From assembly GCA_964468205.1 (NCBI GenBank), contig CAYXVG010000041.1:1-64000 (forward strand): a DNA stretch of 64,000 bases, written 5' to 3'. This document shows positions 7,595 to 15,493 of this stretch, in pieces; within the stretch, counting starts at the first letter, position 1; each line of letters starts with the position of its first letter. The position numbers and the translations under genes were made by a program. This DNA comes from CAWELS01 sp964468205 (GTDB lineage Bacteria > Acidobacteriota > Terriglobia > Bryobacterales > Bryobacteraceae). The notes under the pieces are model-generated. The model was not told the origin of the DNA. It saw only the letters and a program-made list of their open reading frames with translations, and did no database searches.

Positions 7595-8767
7595 ATGATG
7601 CTCCGGTTGCCAAAGCCCCTCGATCCAACACAGACCGGCTCGGAAGCCGCCGCGCTCGAGAGTAGCCTGACGAAGCTAATCGTCGGCCAGAATGAAGCCG
7701 TCCAGGAGATCGTCAGTATTTACCAGATGTACCTCACAGGGTTGCACCCGCCCGGCAGGCCGATTGGGAACTTCCTGTTTCTCGGCCCCACGGGAACCGG
7801 CAAGACCCGGATTGTTGAGACCACGGCCGAGAGTCTTGTCGGCGATGCCCGGGCGGTGATCAAGATCGACTGCGGCGAGTTCCAGCATAGCCATGAAATT
7901 GCAAAGCTTGTCGGTTCGCCGCCAGGCTATCTCGGCCACCGGGAGACACACCCGCTGCTCAGCCAGGAGATGCTTGACCAGCATCACACCGAGTCCGTGC
8001 GGGTCAGCTTCGTGCTGTTCGACGAAATCGAGAAGGCCAGCGATGCCCTGTGGAACCTGCTACTCGGAATTCTCGACAAGGCGACCCTGACGCTCGGCGA
8101 CAATCGCCGTGTCGACTTCTCGCGGGCAATGGTTTTCATGACCAGCAACCTGGGAGCCTCCGATATGAGTTCCATAATGAATCCCAATGTGGGATTCGGG
8201 GTTCATTCTGCAACCGGCCAACCACGGCTCGACGAGAAACTGAACGGAAAAATCTCCCGCGCGGGTGTTGCGGCCGCCCGCAGGAAGTTCACGCCAGAGT
8301 TCGTGAACCGGATCGACAAGACGGTGGTCTTCAAGCCTCTGGGGGAGGAAGAACTGCGCCAGATACTCAAAATCGAGCTCGGCTTCGTGCAGGAACGAAT
8401 TCTCAGCGGGCCCGACCCGGAGAGGTACTTCGTGCTCGAGGTCACTCCACCGGCGCAAGACCATCTGCTGGCAATGGGAACCGACGTCAAATACGGCGCC
8501 CGGCATCTTAAGCGGGCTATCGAACGCCTCTTGGTACAGCCGATGTCGAACCTCCTGGCCAGCCGCCAGATACGGGGCGGCGATCTCGTCAGCGTCGGCC
8601 ACGACCAGGAGGCCGATACTCTGACGTTCTCGCGCGCCCGCGAGCGTCTCGAGATTTCCGAGATGGCGCACTTGCTGGACACCCGCTCGCTCCAGGCGCT
8701 GGCCGCGGCCGCCTCGGCTCCGGCGGAGCGCCGCCAGGAAGTAGCCACCCGCGGAAAGAGCCGCTGA
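7595..8767 (+). CDS. Stand-alone AAA+ ATPase resembling the Clp/Hsp100 second ATPase module
   Basis: Protein of 390 residues corresponding to only the second ATPase module of ClpA/ClpB-type unfoldases. It shows Walker A GPTGTGKT (about 64-71), the pore-loop region GSPPGYLGHRE, Walker B VLFDEIEKA, sensor-1 MTSNLGAS, an arginine-finger segment EFVNRIDK, and sensor-2 GARHLKRAIE in a ClpB D2-small domain. There is no N-domain, first ATPase ring, middle domain or ClpP-binding loop that I recognise. ATG codons at 7595 and 7598 are both possible; a TTG at 7577 is less likely. It may remodel or disaggregate a specific partner, but no partner is evident nearby. Confidence 0.82.
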   Translation: MMLRLPKPLDPTQTGSEAAALESSLTKLIVGQNEAVQEIVSIYQMYLTGLHPPGRPIGNFLFLGPTGTGKTRIVETTAESLVGDARAVIKIDCGEFQHSHEIAKLVGSPPGYLGHRETHPLLSQEMLDQHHTESVRVSFVLFDEIEKASDALWNLLLGILDKATLTLGDNRRVDFSRAMVFMTSNLGASDMSSIMNPNVGFGVHSATGQPRLDEKLNGKISRAGVAAARRKFTPEFVNRIDKTVVFKPLGEEELRQILKIELGFVQERILSGPDPERYFVLEVTPPAQDHLLAMGTDVKYGARHLKRAIERLLVQPMSNLLASRQIRGGDLVSVGHDQEADTLTFSRARERLEISEMAHLLDTRSLQALAAAASAPAERRQEVATRGKSR

Positions 8768-8797
8768 TTGAATCAAGGTCTGGAGCTTTTCCCACGC

Positions 8798-8826
8798 TTG
8801 CATAATGTGGCTATTGTCGATATACT
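8798..8826 (+). promoter_or_regulatory. Sigma70-type promoter of the nitrite/sulfite reductase gene
   Basis: TTGCAT at 8798-8803 and TATACT at 8821-8826 are separated by exactly 17 bases, close to the vegetative consensus (TTGACA/TATAAT). Transcription would start near 8833, about 40 bases ahead of the ATG at 8875. This is the best-formed promoter I found in the window. Confidence 0.7.
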
Positions 8827-8849
8827 TTAGGGTGTTATAGCCTAAAGTA
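8823..8849. promoter_or_regulatory. Perfect inverted repeat overlapping the -10 box: probable repressor operator
   Basis: TACTTTAGG at 8823-8831 and its exact reverse complement CCTAAAGTA at 8841-8849 are separated by 9 bases. The left arm covers most of the -10 hexamer and the repeat spans the expected start site, the usual place for a dimeric repressor. The size and AT-rich arms would suit an Rrf2-family or similar winged-helix regulator, but the family is a guess. No regulator gene lies beside it. A transcript-level hairpin is the alternative reading. Confidence 0.65.
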
Positions 8850-8874
8850 GAGAAGCTGGGCAGAGGGACGGACC

Positions 8875-11142
8875 ATGAAAGCCACCAACGCAGTTTGGAA
8901 GGGGATGCTCGCCGGGCGCATACCGGCCGATCTCGGCAAGGAAATCGACGTCTTTGAAAACGAGATCGCAACGCGACGGCAGGGGAAAATCGACGAGCGC
9001 GTTTTTGCCGAGACGCGCCTTCGCCGGGGCGTCTACGGCCAGCGGTACGACAACGGCCAGCGGCACGACGGGGTGCAGACGCGCCGGCTCAACTACCCGG
9101 GTGACAATCCGACCAAAGGTCCGACGACAGTATGGGATGCTCCCGGCATGCAGCGGATCAAGATTCCGTTTGGCGGGATCAATGCCGAGCAACTCGAGGT
9201 GATGGCGGACCTGGCCGAGGAATACTCCGACGGTATCGCTCACATCACCACGCGGCAGGACTTCCAACTTCACTTTATTCACATCGACGATACGCCGGCT
9301 TTGATGCGGCGTCTGGCGGCAGTGGGTATCACAACGCGGGAAGCGTGCGGAAACACAATTCGGAATGTCACGGCGTGCCCGCTGGCCGGGGTCTGCCGGG
9401 ACCAGGTCTTCGACGTCACGCCGTACGCCAAAGCCGTCGCCTACTACCTGCTAGGTCACCCGGAATGCCAGGACTTTGGCCGCAAGTTCAAAATCGCGTT
9501 TTCCGGCTGCAAGACCAACCCTTGCGCCCTGGTCCGCATGCATGATCTGGGCGTGATCGCGGCGAAGCGCGAAGTGGATGGAAAGACCGTGCGCGGCTTT
9601 GAGGTCTATGTCGGCGGGGGACTGGGCACGGTGCCGTTTCAGGCGAAGCTCTATGCGGAGTTCCTGCCGGTGGAGGATCTGTTGCCGCTGGCGATCGCCA
9701 TCGCGCGGGTCTATACGAAATATGGCGAGAAGCGGAACCGGAACACGGCACGGATAAAGTTCCTGGTGAAGAAGCTCGGTTTCGACGAGTTCCGGCGCCG
9801 CGTGGAAGAGGAACGCGCCGCCCTACCGGAGGACCCGCGTTGGACCGAGGCGCTCGCGCCAATTCCCGACTACGAGGAGCGCCCGAGCAAGCCCGGCGAA
9901 TTGCTGCAGATTGGACCAGCGGCTCCCGAGGGATTTACGCAGTGGCGTGATGCCAACGTCTACCGCCAGCGCCAGGACGGCTACGCGACCGTGACCATCG
10001 CGCTCCCGCTCGGAGATATCACTGCGACGCAACTCCGCCGGCTGGCCGATATTGCCAGGAAATACACCAACGAGTCGATTCGCACGACGGTGGAACAGAA
10101 TCTCGTGCTGCGGTGGGTGAGCGAAGCCGACCTGCCGGCCGTCTACGAGGAACTCAAGCCGGCGAAACTGGCCGATCCGACGGCTGGAACGCTCGTTGAC
10201 GTGACAGCGTGCCCCGGCACTGATACCTGCAAACTCGGTATCGCCTCATCGCGGGGGCTCGCCGCGGAACTGCGATCGCGGCTGCTCGAGCGCGGCATGG
10301 AGATGGACGATGTGATCCGTGGCCTACGGGTGAAGATCAGCGGTTGCTTCAATTCCTGCGGCCAGCACCATGTGGCCGATATCGGCTTCTACGGGGTCAA
10401 GAGGAACAAGGCCGGCTACGAGGTTCCACACTTCCAGGTGCTGTTGGGCGGCCAGTGGTCGGAAAACGGCGGAGCTTATGGCCTCGCGATCGGCGCCGTG
10501 CCATCGAAACGCATCCCCCAAACGTTGGACCGGATCACGGGGCGCTACCTGACGAATCGCGAGAACGGCGAAGGCTTTCAGCAGTTCATCAAACGCATCG
10601 GCAAGGCCGAGTGCATGAAGATGATCCAGGACCTGATGGAGGTCCCGTCCCACGAAGCCGATCCAAGCTTCTACACGGACTGGGCCGACGCCCGGGAGTT
10701 CACGGTTGGCGACCTCGGCATCGGCGAGTGCGCGGGAGAGGTAGTCTCGCCGGTGGAGTTTCAGCTTGCTGCCTGCGAACGCAAGGCCTTTGAAGCACAG
10801 TTGCACCTGGAAAAAGGCGATGCGGATACGGCGGCCCGGGTAGCCTACGACTCGATGATGAACGGCGCCCAAGCGCTGCTCACCCACCGCACCGGATCCG
10901 CGCCGCATCAGCCAGACGACGTCCTAGCGGCCTTCCGGTCACACTTCTACGACACGAAGCTGTTCTTCGATCCATTCGCGCAGGGCAAGTTCGCGCAATA
11001 CTACTTCGTCGCTCATGAACGCAACGGCGGCCCTTACGACGAAGAGACCGCCCGGCAGCAGATCGAGGAGGCTCAGCTCTTCATCGAAGCGGCTCACTCC
11101 TGCTATGGCCGCATACTGGAAGAGCAAACGCCGGTCGTCTAG
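8875..11142 (+). CDS. Siroheme nitrite/sulfite reductase with a C-terminal HEPN-like domain
   Basis: Six-electron reductase of the siroheme/[4Fe-4S] family, 755 residues. It contains the duplicated ferredoxin-like half plus NIR_SIR layout over about residues 40-600. The cluster/siroheme cysteines are Cys446-x5-Cys452 (TACPGTDTCKLG) and Cys491-x3-Cys495 (SGCFNSCGQHH). The first half also carries cysteines at the equivalent places, Cys168-x5-Cys174 and Cys212-x4-Cys217, which many assimilatory enzymes lack. Residues from about 625 to 750 form a helical tail (CERKAFEAQLHLEKGDADTA onward) resembling a HEPN domain. Whether nitrite or sulfite is the substrate cannot be decided. A gagg ribosome site precedes the ATG. 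Confidence 0.88.
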   Translation: MKATNAVWKGMLAGRIPADLGKEIDVFENEIATRRQGKIDERVFAETRLRRGVYGQRYDNGQRHDGVQTRRLNYPGDNPTKGPTTVWDAPGMQRIKIPFGGINAEQLEVMADLAEEYSDGIAHITTRQDFQLHFIHIDDTPALMRRLAAVGITTREACGNTIRNVTACPLAGVCRDQVFDVTPYAKAVAYYLLGHPECQDFGRKFKIAFSGCKTNPCALVRMHDLGVIAAKREVDGKTVRGFEVYVGGGLGTVPFQAKLYAEFLPVEDLLPLAIAIARVYTKYGEKRNRNTARIKFLVKKLGFDEFRRRVEEERAALPEDPRWTEALAPIPDYEERPSKPGELLQIGPAAPEGFTQWRDANVYRQRQDGYATVTIALPLGDITATQLRRLADIARKYTNESIRTTVEQNLVLRWVSEADLPAVYEELKPAKLADPTAGTLVDVTACPGTDTCKLGIASSRGLAAELRSRLLERGMEMDDVIRGLRVKISGCFNSCGQHHVADIGFYGVKRNKAGYEVPHFQVLLGGQWSENGGAYGLAIGAVPSKRIPQTLDRITGRYLTNRENGEGFQQFIKRIGKAECMKMIQDLMEVPSHEADPSFYTDWADAREFTVGDLGIGECAGEVVSPVEFQLAACERKAFEAQLHLEKGDADTAARVAYDSMMNGAQALLTHRTGSAPHQPDDVLAAFRSHFYDTKLFFDPFAQGKFAQYYFVAHERNGGPYDEETARQQIEEAQLFIEAAHSCYGRILEEQTPVV

Positions 11143-11158
11143 CTTCAGGAAGAGAATC

Positions 11159-11719
11159 ATGGAACTGCAGCACATTAACATCAAGATCTTCGCCGCCAAC
11201 AGCGCCGGCATCGATACCGGCAATGCGATTCCGATATTTCACCGCTGGATTCAGAAGCAGGCCACGGCCGATCTGCTGATTGATGTGGCGGACTACCGGC
11301 ACGTTCCCGACGGCCCCGGTGTAGTGCTGGTGGCGCACGAAGCGCACTACGCCCTGGACTGGACGCACGGCCGTCCCGGACTCCTATACAACCGCCGGAC
11401 GCCGATCGAAGGATCAAATGTGGAGAAACTCCGGCAGGCCTACGACGCCGCCCTGGCCGCGTGCCGACGGCTGCAGGACGAGCCGGAATTCGCCGGCAAG
11501 CTGAGCTTCAGTCCCACCGAGATGGAAGTGATCATCAATGACCGCGCAGCGGTGCCAAACACACCCGAGAGCTTCGCTGCGCTGCGCCCGGCGATCGAGT
11601 GTTTCTGCACCGATCTGTTCGGAGAAGGGTCATTCGAGCTCAAGCATGTTGGGGAGCCACGCGAGCGGCTGCGGGTGTCGGTGCAGCCGGCGGCGGGGGA
11701 TTCGGCGTTCTCGGCCTAG
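11159..11719 (+). CDS. Conserved protein of unknown function coupled to the sulfite/nitrite reductase
   Basis: A 186-residue soluble protein starting 16 bases after the reductase stop, with an AGGAAGAGA ribosome site. It has no signal peptide, membrane segment or catalytic motif that I recognise. Visible features are the N-terminal HINIKIFAANSAGIDTGNAI block, a mid-section GVVLVAHEAHYALDWTHGRP, and two isolated cysteines in the IECFCTDLF segment. The tight spacing on the same strand implies co-expression with the reductase. A role in its maturation, electron supply or metabolite handling is an inference from position only. Confidence 0.75.
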   Translation: MELQHINIKIFAANSAGIDTGNAIPIFHRWIQKQATADLLIDVADYRHVPDGPGVVLVAHEAHYALDWTHGRPGLLYNRRTPIEGSNVEKLRQAYDAALAACRRLQDEPEFAGKLSFSPTEMEVIINDRAAVPNTPESFAALRPAIECFCTDLFGEGSFELKHVGEPRERLRVSVQPAAGDSAFSA

Positions 11720-11784
11720 CGGACAGTTGGCCTCAACACGAAGATTCTGCCTCACAGCCGCGACACGTTTGTAATAATCTAGCT

Positions 11785-12753
11785 ATGGCCGCGTTGTCGG
11801 ATGCCAGTGTGTTGGCGCTGGTGGATCTTCGGCAAGTCCGACCGGAACAGCTTGGGGAACTGCTCGACGAGGAAGCAGATCTGTGGCAGTCCAGTCTCGA
11901 CTGGGACTTTCGCCCCTCCGCCGAACTCGTCCGGCGCTTCGTCGGGATGCGATCCCTAAGCGGGTTCGCGCTAGCGCAGGGAGATACCCTGGCCGGTTAC
12001 GCGTATTATGTCTGCGAGGAGAACAAGGGATTGTTGGGCGACCTGTTCGTCCGTCAGCGCTTCCGCACCATCGAAGTAGAAAACTGCCTGCTCGAACAGT
12101 GCGTCACGGCGATGAGCCGGTCTTCCCAACTGCGGCGCGTCGAGTCCCAATTGATGCTCCTGCCGTCAGCCCTGGAACGGGCGCTCCCCTTCCCAGAGCG
12201 GCTGGCCATCCACAAGCGAAACTTCATGGAGATCGAGGCGGGCCGCATCGCCACGCTCACCGCGGCTCCCAGTTCCTTAAAGGTCGAGATCGAACCCTGG
12301 ACCACCCGGCGGCAAGAAAAGGCGGCGGACGTCATCGCAGCCGCCTATCGCGGTCACATCGACAGCTCCATCAATGACCAGTACCGATCGCTTGGCGGCG
12401 CACGGCGTTTCCTTTTGAATATTATCCAGTACCCGGGCTGCGGCAGTTTCTTCTCCGCCGGCTCGTTTGTCGCGATGCATGGCGACACCGGCGAGCTGAT
12501 CGGGCTCTCGCTCGCCAGCCTGGTATCGGCGGACGTCGGACACATCACCCAGATCTGTGTGGTTCCGGCGGTCCGCGGGCGCGGACTCGGATATGAACTG
12601 CTCCGGCATTCGCTCGAAGGGCTGCGCGCACACGGCTGCCGGAAAGTCAGTCTCACCGTAACCGCGTCGAACGAGGGAGCGGTGAAGCTCTACCTGAGCT
12701 GCGGATTTACAATTCGCCGGACGTTCGCCGCCTACGTCTGGGATGGCATTTGA
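11785..12753 (+). CDS. GNAT-family N-acetyltransferase with a two-domain layout
   Basis: A 322-residue protein. The C-terminal half (about 175-322) is a clear GNAT fold: the acetyl-CoA loop VVPAVRGRGLGYELL followed by SLTVTASNEGAVKLYLSCGF. The N-terminal half has GNAT-like strands (GFALAQGDTLAGYAYYVC) but lacks the R/Q-x-x-G-x-G/A loop, so it is probably a degenerate second copy. The ATG at 11785 is chosen; the longer frame begins inside the preceding gene. Its TGA overlaps the ATG of the nitroreductase by one base (TGATG), so the two are translationally coupled. The acceptor substrate is unknown. Confidence 0.8.
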   Translation: MAALSDASVLALVDLRQVRPEQLGELLDEEADLWQSSLDWDFRPSAELVRRFVGMRSLSGFALAQGDTLAGYAYYVCEENKGLLGDLFVRQRFRTIEVENCLLEQCVTAMSRSSQLRRVESQLMLLPSALERALPFPERLAIHKRNFMEIEAGRIATLTAAPSSLKVEIEPWTTRRQEKAADVIAAAYRGHIDSSINDQYRSLGGARRFLLNIIQYPGCGSFFSAGSFVAMHGDTGELIGLSLASLVSADVGHITQICVVPAVRGRGLGYELLRHSLEGLRAHGCRKVSLTVTASNEGAVKLYLSCGFTIRRTFAAYVWDGI

Positions 12754-13406
12754 TGAAAGCCAGGCTGCTCGAATTCCACCGGCTCGACCCGACTGAGCAA
12801 CTACGCGCGTCGTACCGGTTTCTGGAGTCGATCCGCACCCGCCGCTCCGTGCGGGAATTCTCACCCGAACCGGCGCCAATGGAACTCATCGAAAACGCCA
12901 TTCGCTGCGCCGCGTCGGCGCCCTCCGGCGCCAACAAGCAGCCCTGGACGTTCGTGGTGGTGCGCGATCCGGCCGTGAAGCGCGAAATCCGCGAGGCAGC
13001 CGAGGCCGAGGAGAGGGAGAACTACGAGCGGCGTTTCCCCGAGGAATGGCTCCGTGATCTGGAACCCTTCGGCACGGACTGGCGGAAGGAGTTCCTCGAA
13101 ACGGCGCCTTATCTGATTGTTGCGTTCGCCCAGGATTACGGTCTCGACGGGGGAGACCGGCACAAGCACTACTACGTCCGGGAGTCAGTGGGGCTCGCGT
13201 GCGGATTCCTGCTGGCGGCGCTGCATTTCAGTGGATTGGCCACATTGACTCATACGCCGAGCCCAATGGGTTTTCTCGGCAAGATTCTTGGCCGCCCGAA
13301 GAATGAGCGCCCATTCCTGTTGATTCCGGTGGGCTATCCAGCGCCAGGCGCGGTGGTTCCCGAGATCGACAAGAAAACCCTCGACGAAGTAATGGTGATC
13401 CGCTGA
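12753..13406 (+). CDS. Nitroreductase-fold flavoprotein of the iodotyrosine deiodinase (IYD) type
   Basis: FMN-dependent enzyme of 217 residues. The start RTRRSVREF, the APSGANKQPWTFVVV core and the C-terminal LLLIPVGYPAP and LDEVMV blocks align over their length with animal iodotyrosine deiodinase. The three residues that hold the halotyrosine zwitterion in IYD (human E157, Y161, K182) are all present as Glu87, Tyr91 and Lys112, in the order EERENY and DWRKEF. General nitroreductases lack this lid. A reductive dehalogenase acting on a halotyrosine-like compound is therefore likely, although other bacterial IYD homologues have unknown natural substrates. Coupled to the upstream GNAT gene. Confidence 0.85.
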   Translation: MKARLLEFHRLDPTEQLRASYRFLESIRTRRSVREFSPEPAPMELIENAIRCAASAPSGANKQPWTFVVVRDPAVKREIREAAEAEERENYERRFPEEWLRDLEPFGTDWRKEFLETAPYLIVAFAQDYGLDGGDRHKHYYVRESVGLACGFLLAALHFSGLATLTHTPSPMGFLGKILGRPKNERPFLLIPVGYPAPGAVVPEIDKKTLDEVMVIR

Positions 13407-13424
13407 CGCGCTGCGGATGCGGGT

Positions 13425-14750
13425 TTACCCTTCCATTCCAAACATCGGCTGTTCTCCGGCCGCCGCGAGCCTCTGGTCCAGCGCCAGCCTGACGATATCC
13501 GCTTCTTCCGGCTCCAGTCCTCCGGCGAGTTTCTCGATCTTCTTGAGCAGGCTCCGCATGTGCGCCGGCGTGTCGCGGGCCGGGACGGCGAGGCTGTATC
13601 CCATAAGCGCCGCCGGGCGCAGATTGGGGTCTGAGAAGAAGTTCTTCAGCCGGCTGAGCTCGCCCGTCAGCCCGAGGTAGCCCACCGCCAGCAGCGCCTG
13701 TTCGCGGACGTCGTCGGCGGCGTCTTCGAGCGCCTGCTTGACATACGGAGTGTAGGTCCTGTCAGCGGAGCGCCACATAGCTTCCACAGCCGCGGCGCGC
13801 GTCTCGGGGGCCTCAAACACCTCGAGCACGCGCTCGCGCAGCTTCCGCCGCCCGGATTCCGGCGCCAGCGCGATGACGAGCCCGGCACGTTCCAGCAGCG
13901 GAGTCGCGGAGTCCAGCAACCGCTCCTCCATCTCGGCAAATAGAGCCTCGTCCTCCACTTCGAGTGCGAGCGAGCGCCAAGCGGAGGCGCGCACCTCCGA
14001 AGAGGGATCGTTCCGGGCCATCTGGCGCAGTTTCGTCAAAACCGCCTTGGGGATGCCGGGTTCGTTGTAGAAGCTGGATATCGCGAGAGTTCGCAGCAGC
14101 GGCGCCGGTGATTCGAGAAACTCGAGCCGCTCTTCGGGCGACAACACGTCAAAAACTGGAGGGTACTCCTCCGGATAGCCGGCCCAGATGTCATATGGCT
14201 CGATCTCTTCCGTTGCTTCCGCTACATTCCGGTAGATCTCCGAGCAGAAATCGGCTTCCCCGGGATCGTATTGGGCGAGTTCGCTGATAACGCGCTCGAT
14301 CCGTTCGTCCTTGACGCCGAGCGAAGCCAACAGGAACGGAACTTCCGAGGTAACATCCGGTTCCGAATTCCGATGCAGCTCGAGCAATGGCTCCAAAGCG
14401 GCGCCCCGGAATCCACATACCGCCTCCACGAGGTCCTCTGGCGCATCGCCGCCGTACTCAGCCACCAAGTCCACCAGAACGGGAACCAGCCGTTCGTCTC
14501 GCAAGTACCGCGCGAGGTTCACGATGTCCTCACCGATGTCGAGGCGATCTTCCTGCCGGTCCCCTTCCCAATAGGCCAGGATGCCGGCTGTGGCGCGTTC
14601 GGGGTCGTCAACGAGCGCATGCAGGAACCGATGATCTACTCCCACGAAACCGCTCGCCGCCGCCCTGATGAGGTCTTCCGGAGGAATATCCCGGTACTGA
14701 TCCGGAGCGATAATCACGTCAGTAGGTGGCGCGCCCGCCGCTCGCGTCAT
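13425..14750 (-). CDS. HEAT-repeat scaffold protein
   Basis: A 441-residue acidic alpha-helical protein with repeated HEAT-type helix pairs over about residues 60-420, for example SSEVRASAWRSLALEVEDE and DDVREQALLAVGYLGLTGEL. No signal peptide or enzymatic motif is seen, so a cytosolic protein-binding scaffold is likely. The ATG at 14750 lies inside the upstream SDR gene by 32 bases; a GTG at 14717, one base after that gene's stop, is an equally possible start. It ends 18 bases from the convergent nitroreductase gene. Confidence 0.8.
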   Translation of the reverse strand: MTRAAGAPPTDVIIAPDQYRDIPPEDLIRAAASGFVGVDHRFLHALVDDPERATAGILAYWEGDRQEDRLDIGEDIVNLARYLRDERLVPVLVDLVAEYGGDAPEDLVEAVCGFRGAALEPLLELHRNSEPDVTSEVPFLLASLGVKDERIERVISELAQYDPGEADFCSEIYRNVAEATEEIEPYDIWAGYPEEYPPVFDVLSPEERLEFLESPAPLLRTLAISSFYNEPGIPKAVLTKLRQMARNDPSSEVRASAWRSLALEVEDEALFAEMEERLLDSATPLLERAGLVIALAPESGRRKLRERVLEVFEAPETRAAAVEAMWRSADRTYTPYVKQALEDAADDVREQALLAVGYLGLTGELSRLKNFFSDPNLRPAALMGYSLAVPARDTPAHMRSLLKKIEKLAGGLEPEEADIVRLALDQRLAAAGEQPMFGMEG

Positions 14751-15477
14751 GGCATTGGCCGGTTACGAAGGAGCAATCGGGACTCGATAGGTAGTGAACG
14801 ACGGCGGCGATCTCTTCCGGGGCGCCGGTGCGGCGCATGGGGATCTTCGAAGTCATGTAGCCGATCTGCTCCGGGGTGAGCTGGTCCAGAATCCGCGTCC
14901 GGACCACCGCGGGCGCGATGCTGTTGACGCAGATCCCCTCTAGGGCGACCTCTTTGGCCAAGGACTTGGTGAACGCGATCACCCCGGCCTTGCTGGCGGA
15001 GTAGGCCGTCATGTTCGGATTGCCTTCCTTGCCGGCCACGGAGGCGATGTTCACAATGCGGCCGTACTTCTGCTGCCTCATCAGCGGCACCACGGCGCGA
15101 CAGCAGTAGAAGACCCCGGTGAGGTTCACCCGGATTACCGCATCCCAGTCGGCGTCGGTCTGCTCCCAGATGGGGGCGGCCTTGCCGGCGATGCCGGCGT
15201 TATTGACCCAAATATCGAGGCGTCCGGTCGCGCCGGACACTTCCGCGACGGTCCGCTGCACGGAATCAAGGTCGGTAACGTCCAGACGGACCGAAAACGC
15301 GCGCCCTTCATTCGCCGCAGCGACTGACTCCGCAACCGACGCCGCGCCGTCCTCGTCGATGTCGGCGACAGCGACGCGGGCTCCTGCCCCGGCTAGCCGG
15401 TGAGCCACCGCTTCTCCAATCCCCGTGGCGGCGCCAGTCACGACCGCCGTTTGGCCTGTCAGGTCGAAATAACCCAT
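14719..15477 (-). CDS. Short-chain dehydrogenase/reductase
   Basis: A 252-residue classical SDR with TGAATGIGEAVA (cofactor loop), a DIDEDG segment after beta-2 that favours NAD over NADP, NNAGIAG, IASVAGKEG, and the YSASK catalytic motif. The overall sequence, ending SGGRATY, is like the sugar-acid or 3-oxoacyl reductases of this superfamily, but the substrate cannot be assigned. It overlaps the HEAT-repeat gene downstream by 32 bases if that gene uses its first ATG. Confidence 0.87.
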   Translation of the reverse strand: MGYFDLTGQTAVVTGAATGIGEAVAHRLAGAGARVAVADIDEDGAASVAESVAAANEGRAFSVRLDVTDLDSVQRTVAEVSGATGRLDIWVNNAGIAGKAAPIWEQTDADWDAVIRVNLTGVFYCCRAVVPLMRQQKYGRIVNIASVAGKEGNPNMTAYSASKAGVIAFTKSLAKEVALEGICVNSIAPAVVRTRILDQLTPEQIGYMTSKIPMRRTGAPEEIAAVVHYLSSPDCSFVTGQCHDASGGRATY

Positions 15478-15493
15478 CGGTTCAGAGACGATT

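Noticed and set aside
8060..8971. 303-codon minus-strand frame across the reductase promoter
   Set aside because: It is antisense to the AAA+ gene and crosses a well-formed promoter and operator; no coding features seen.
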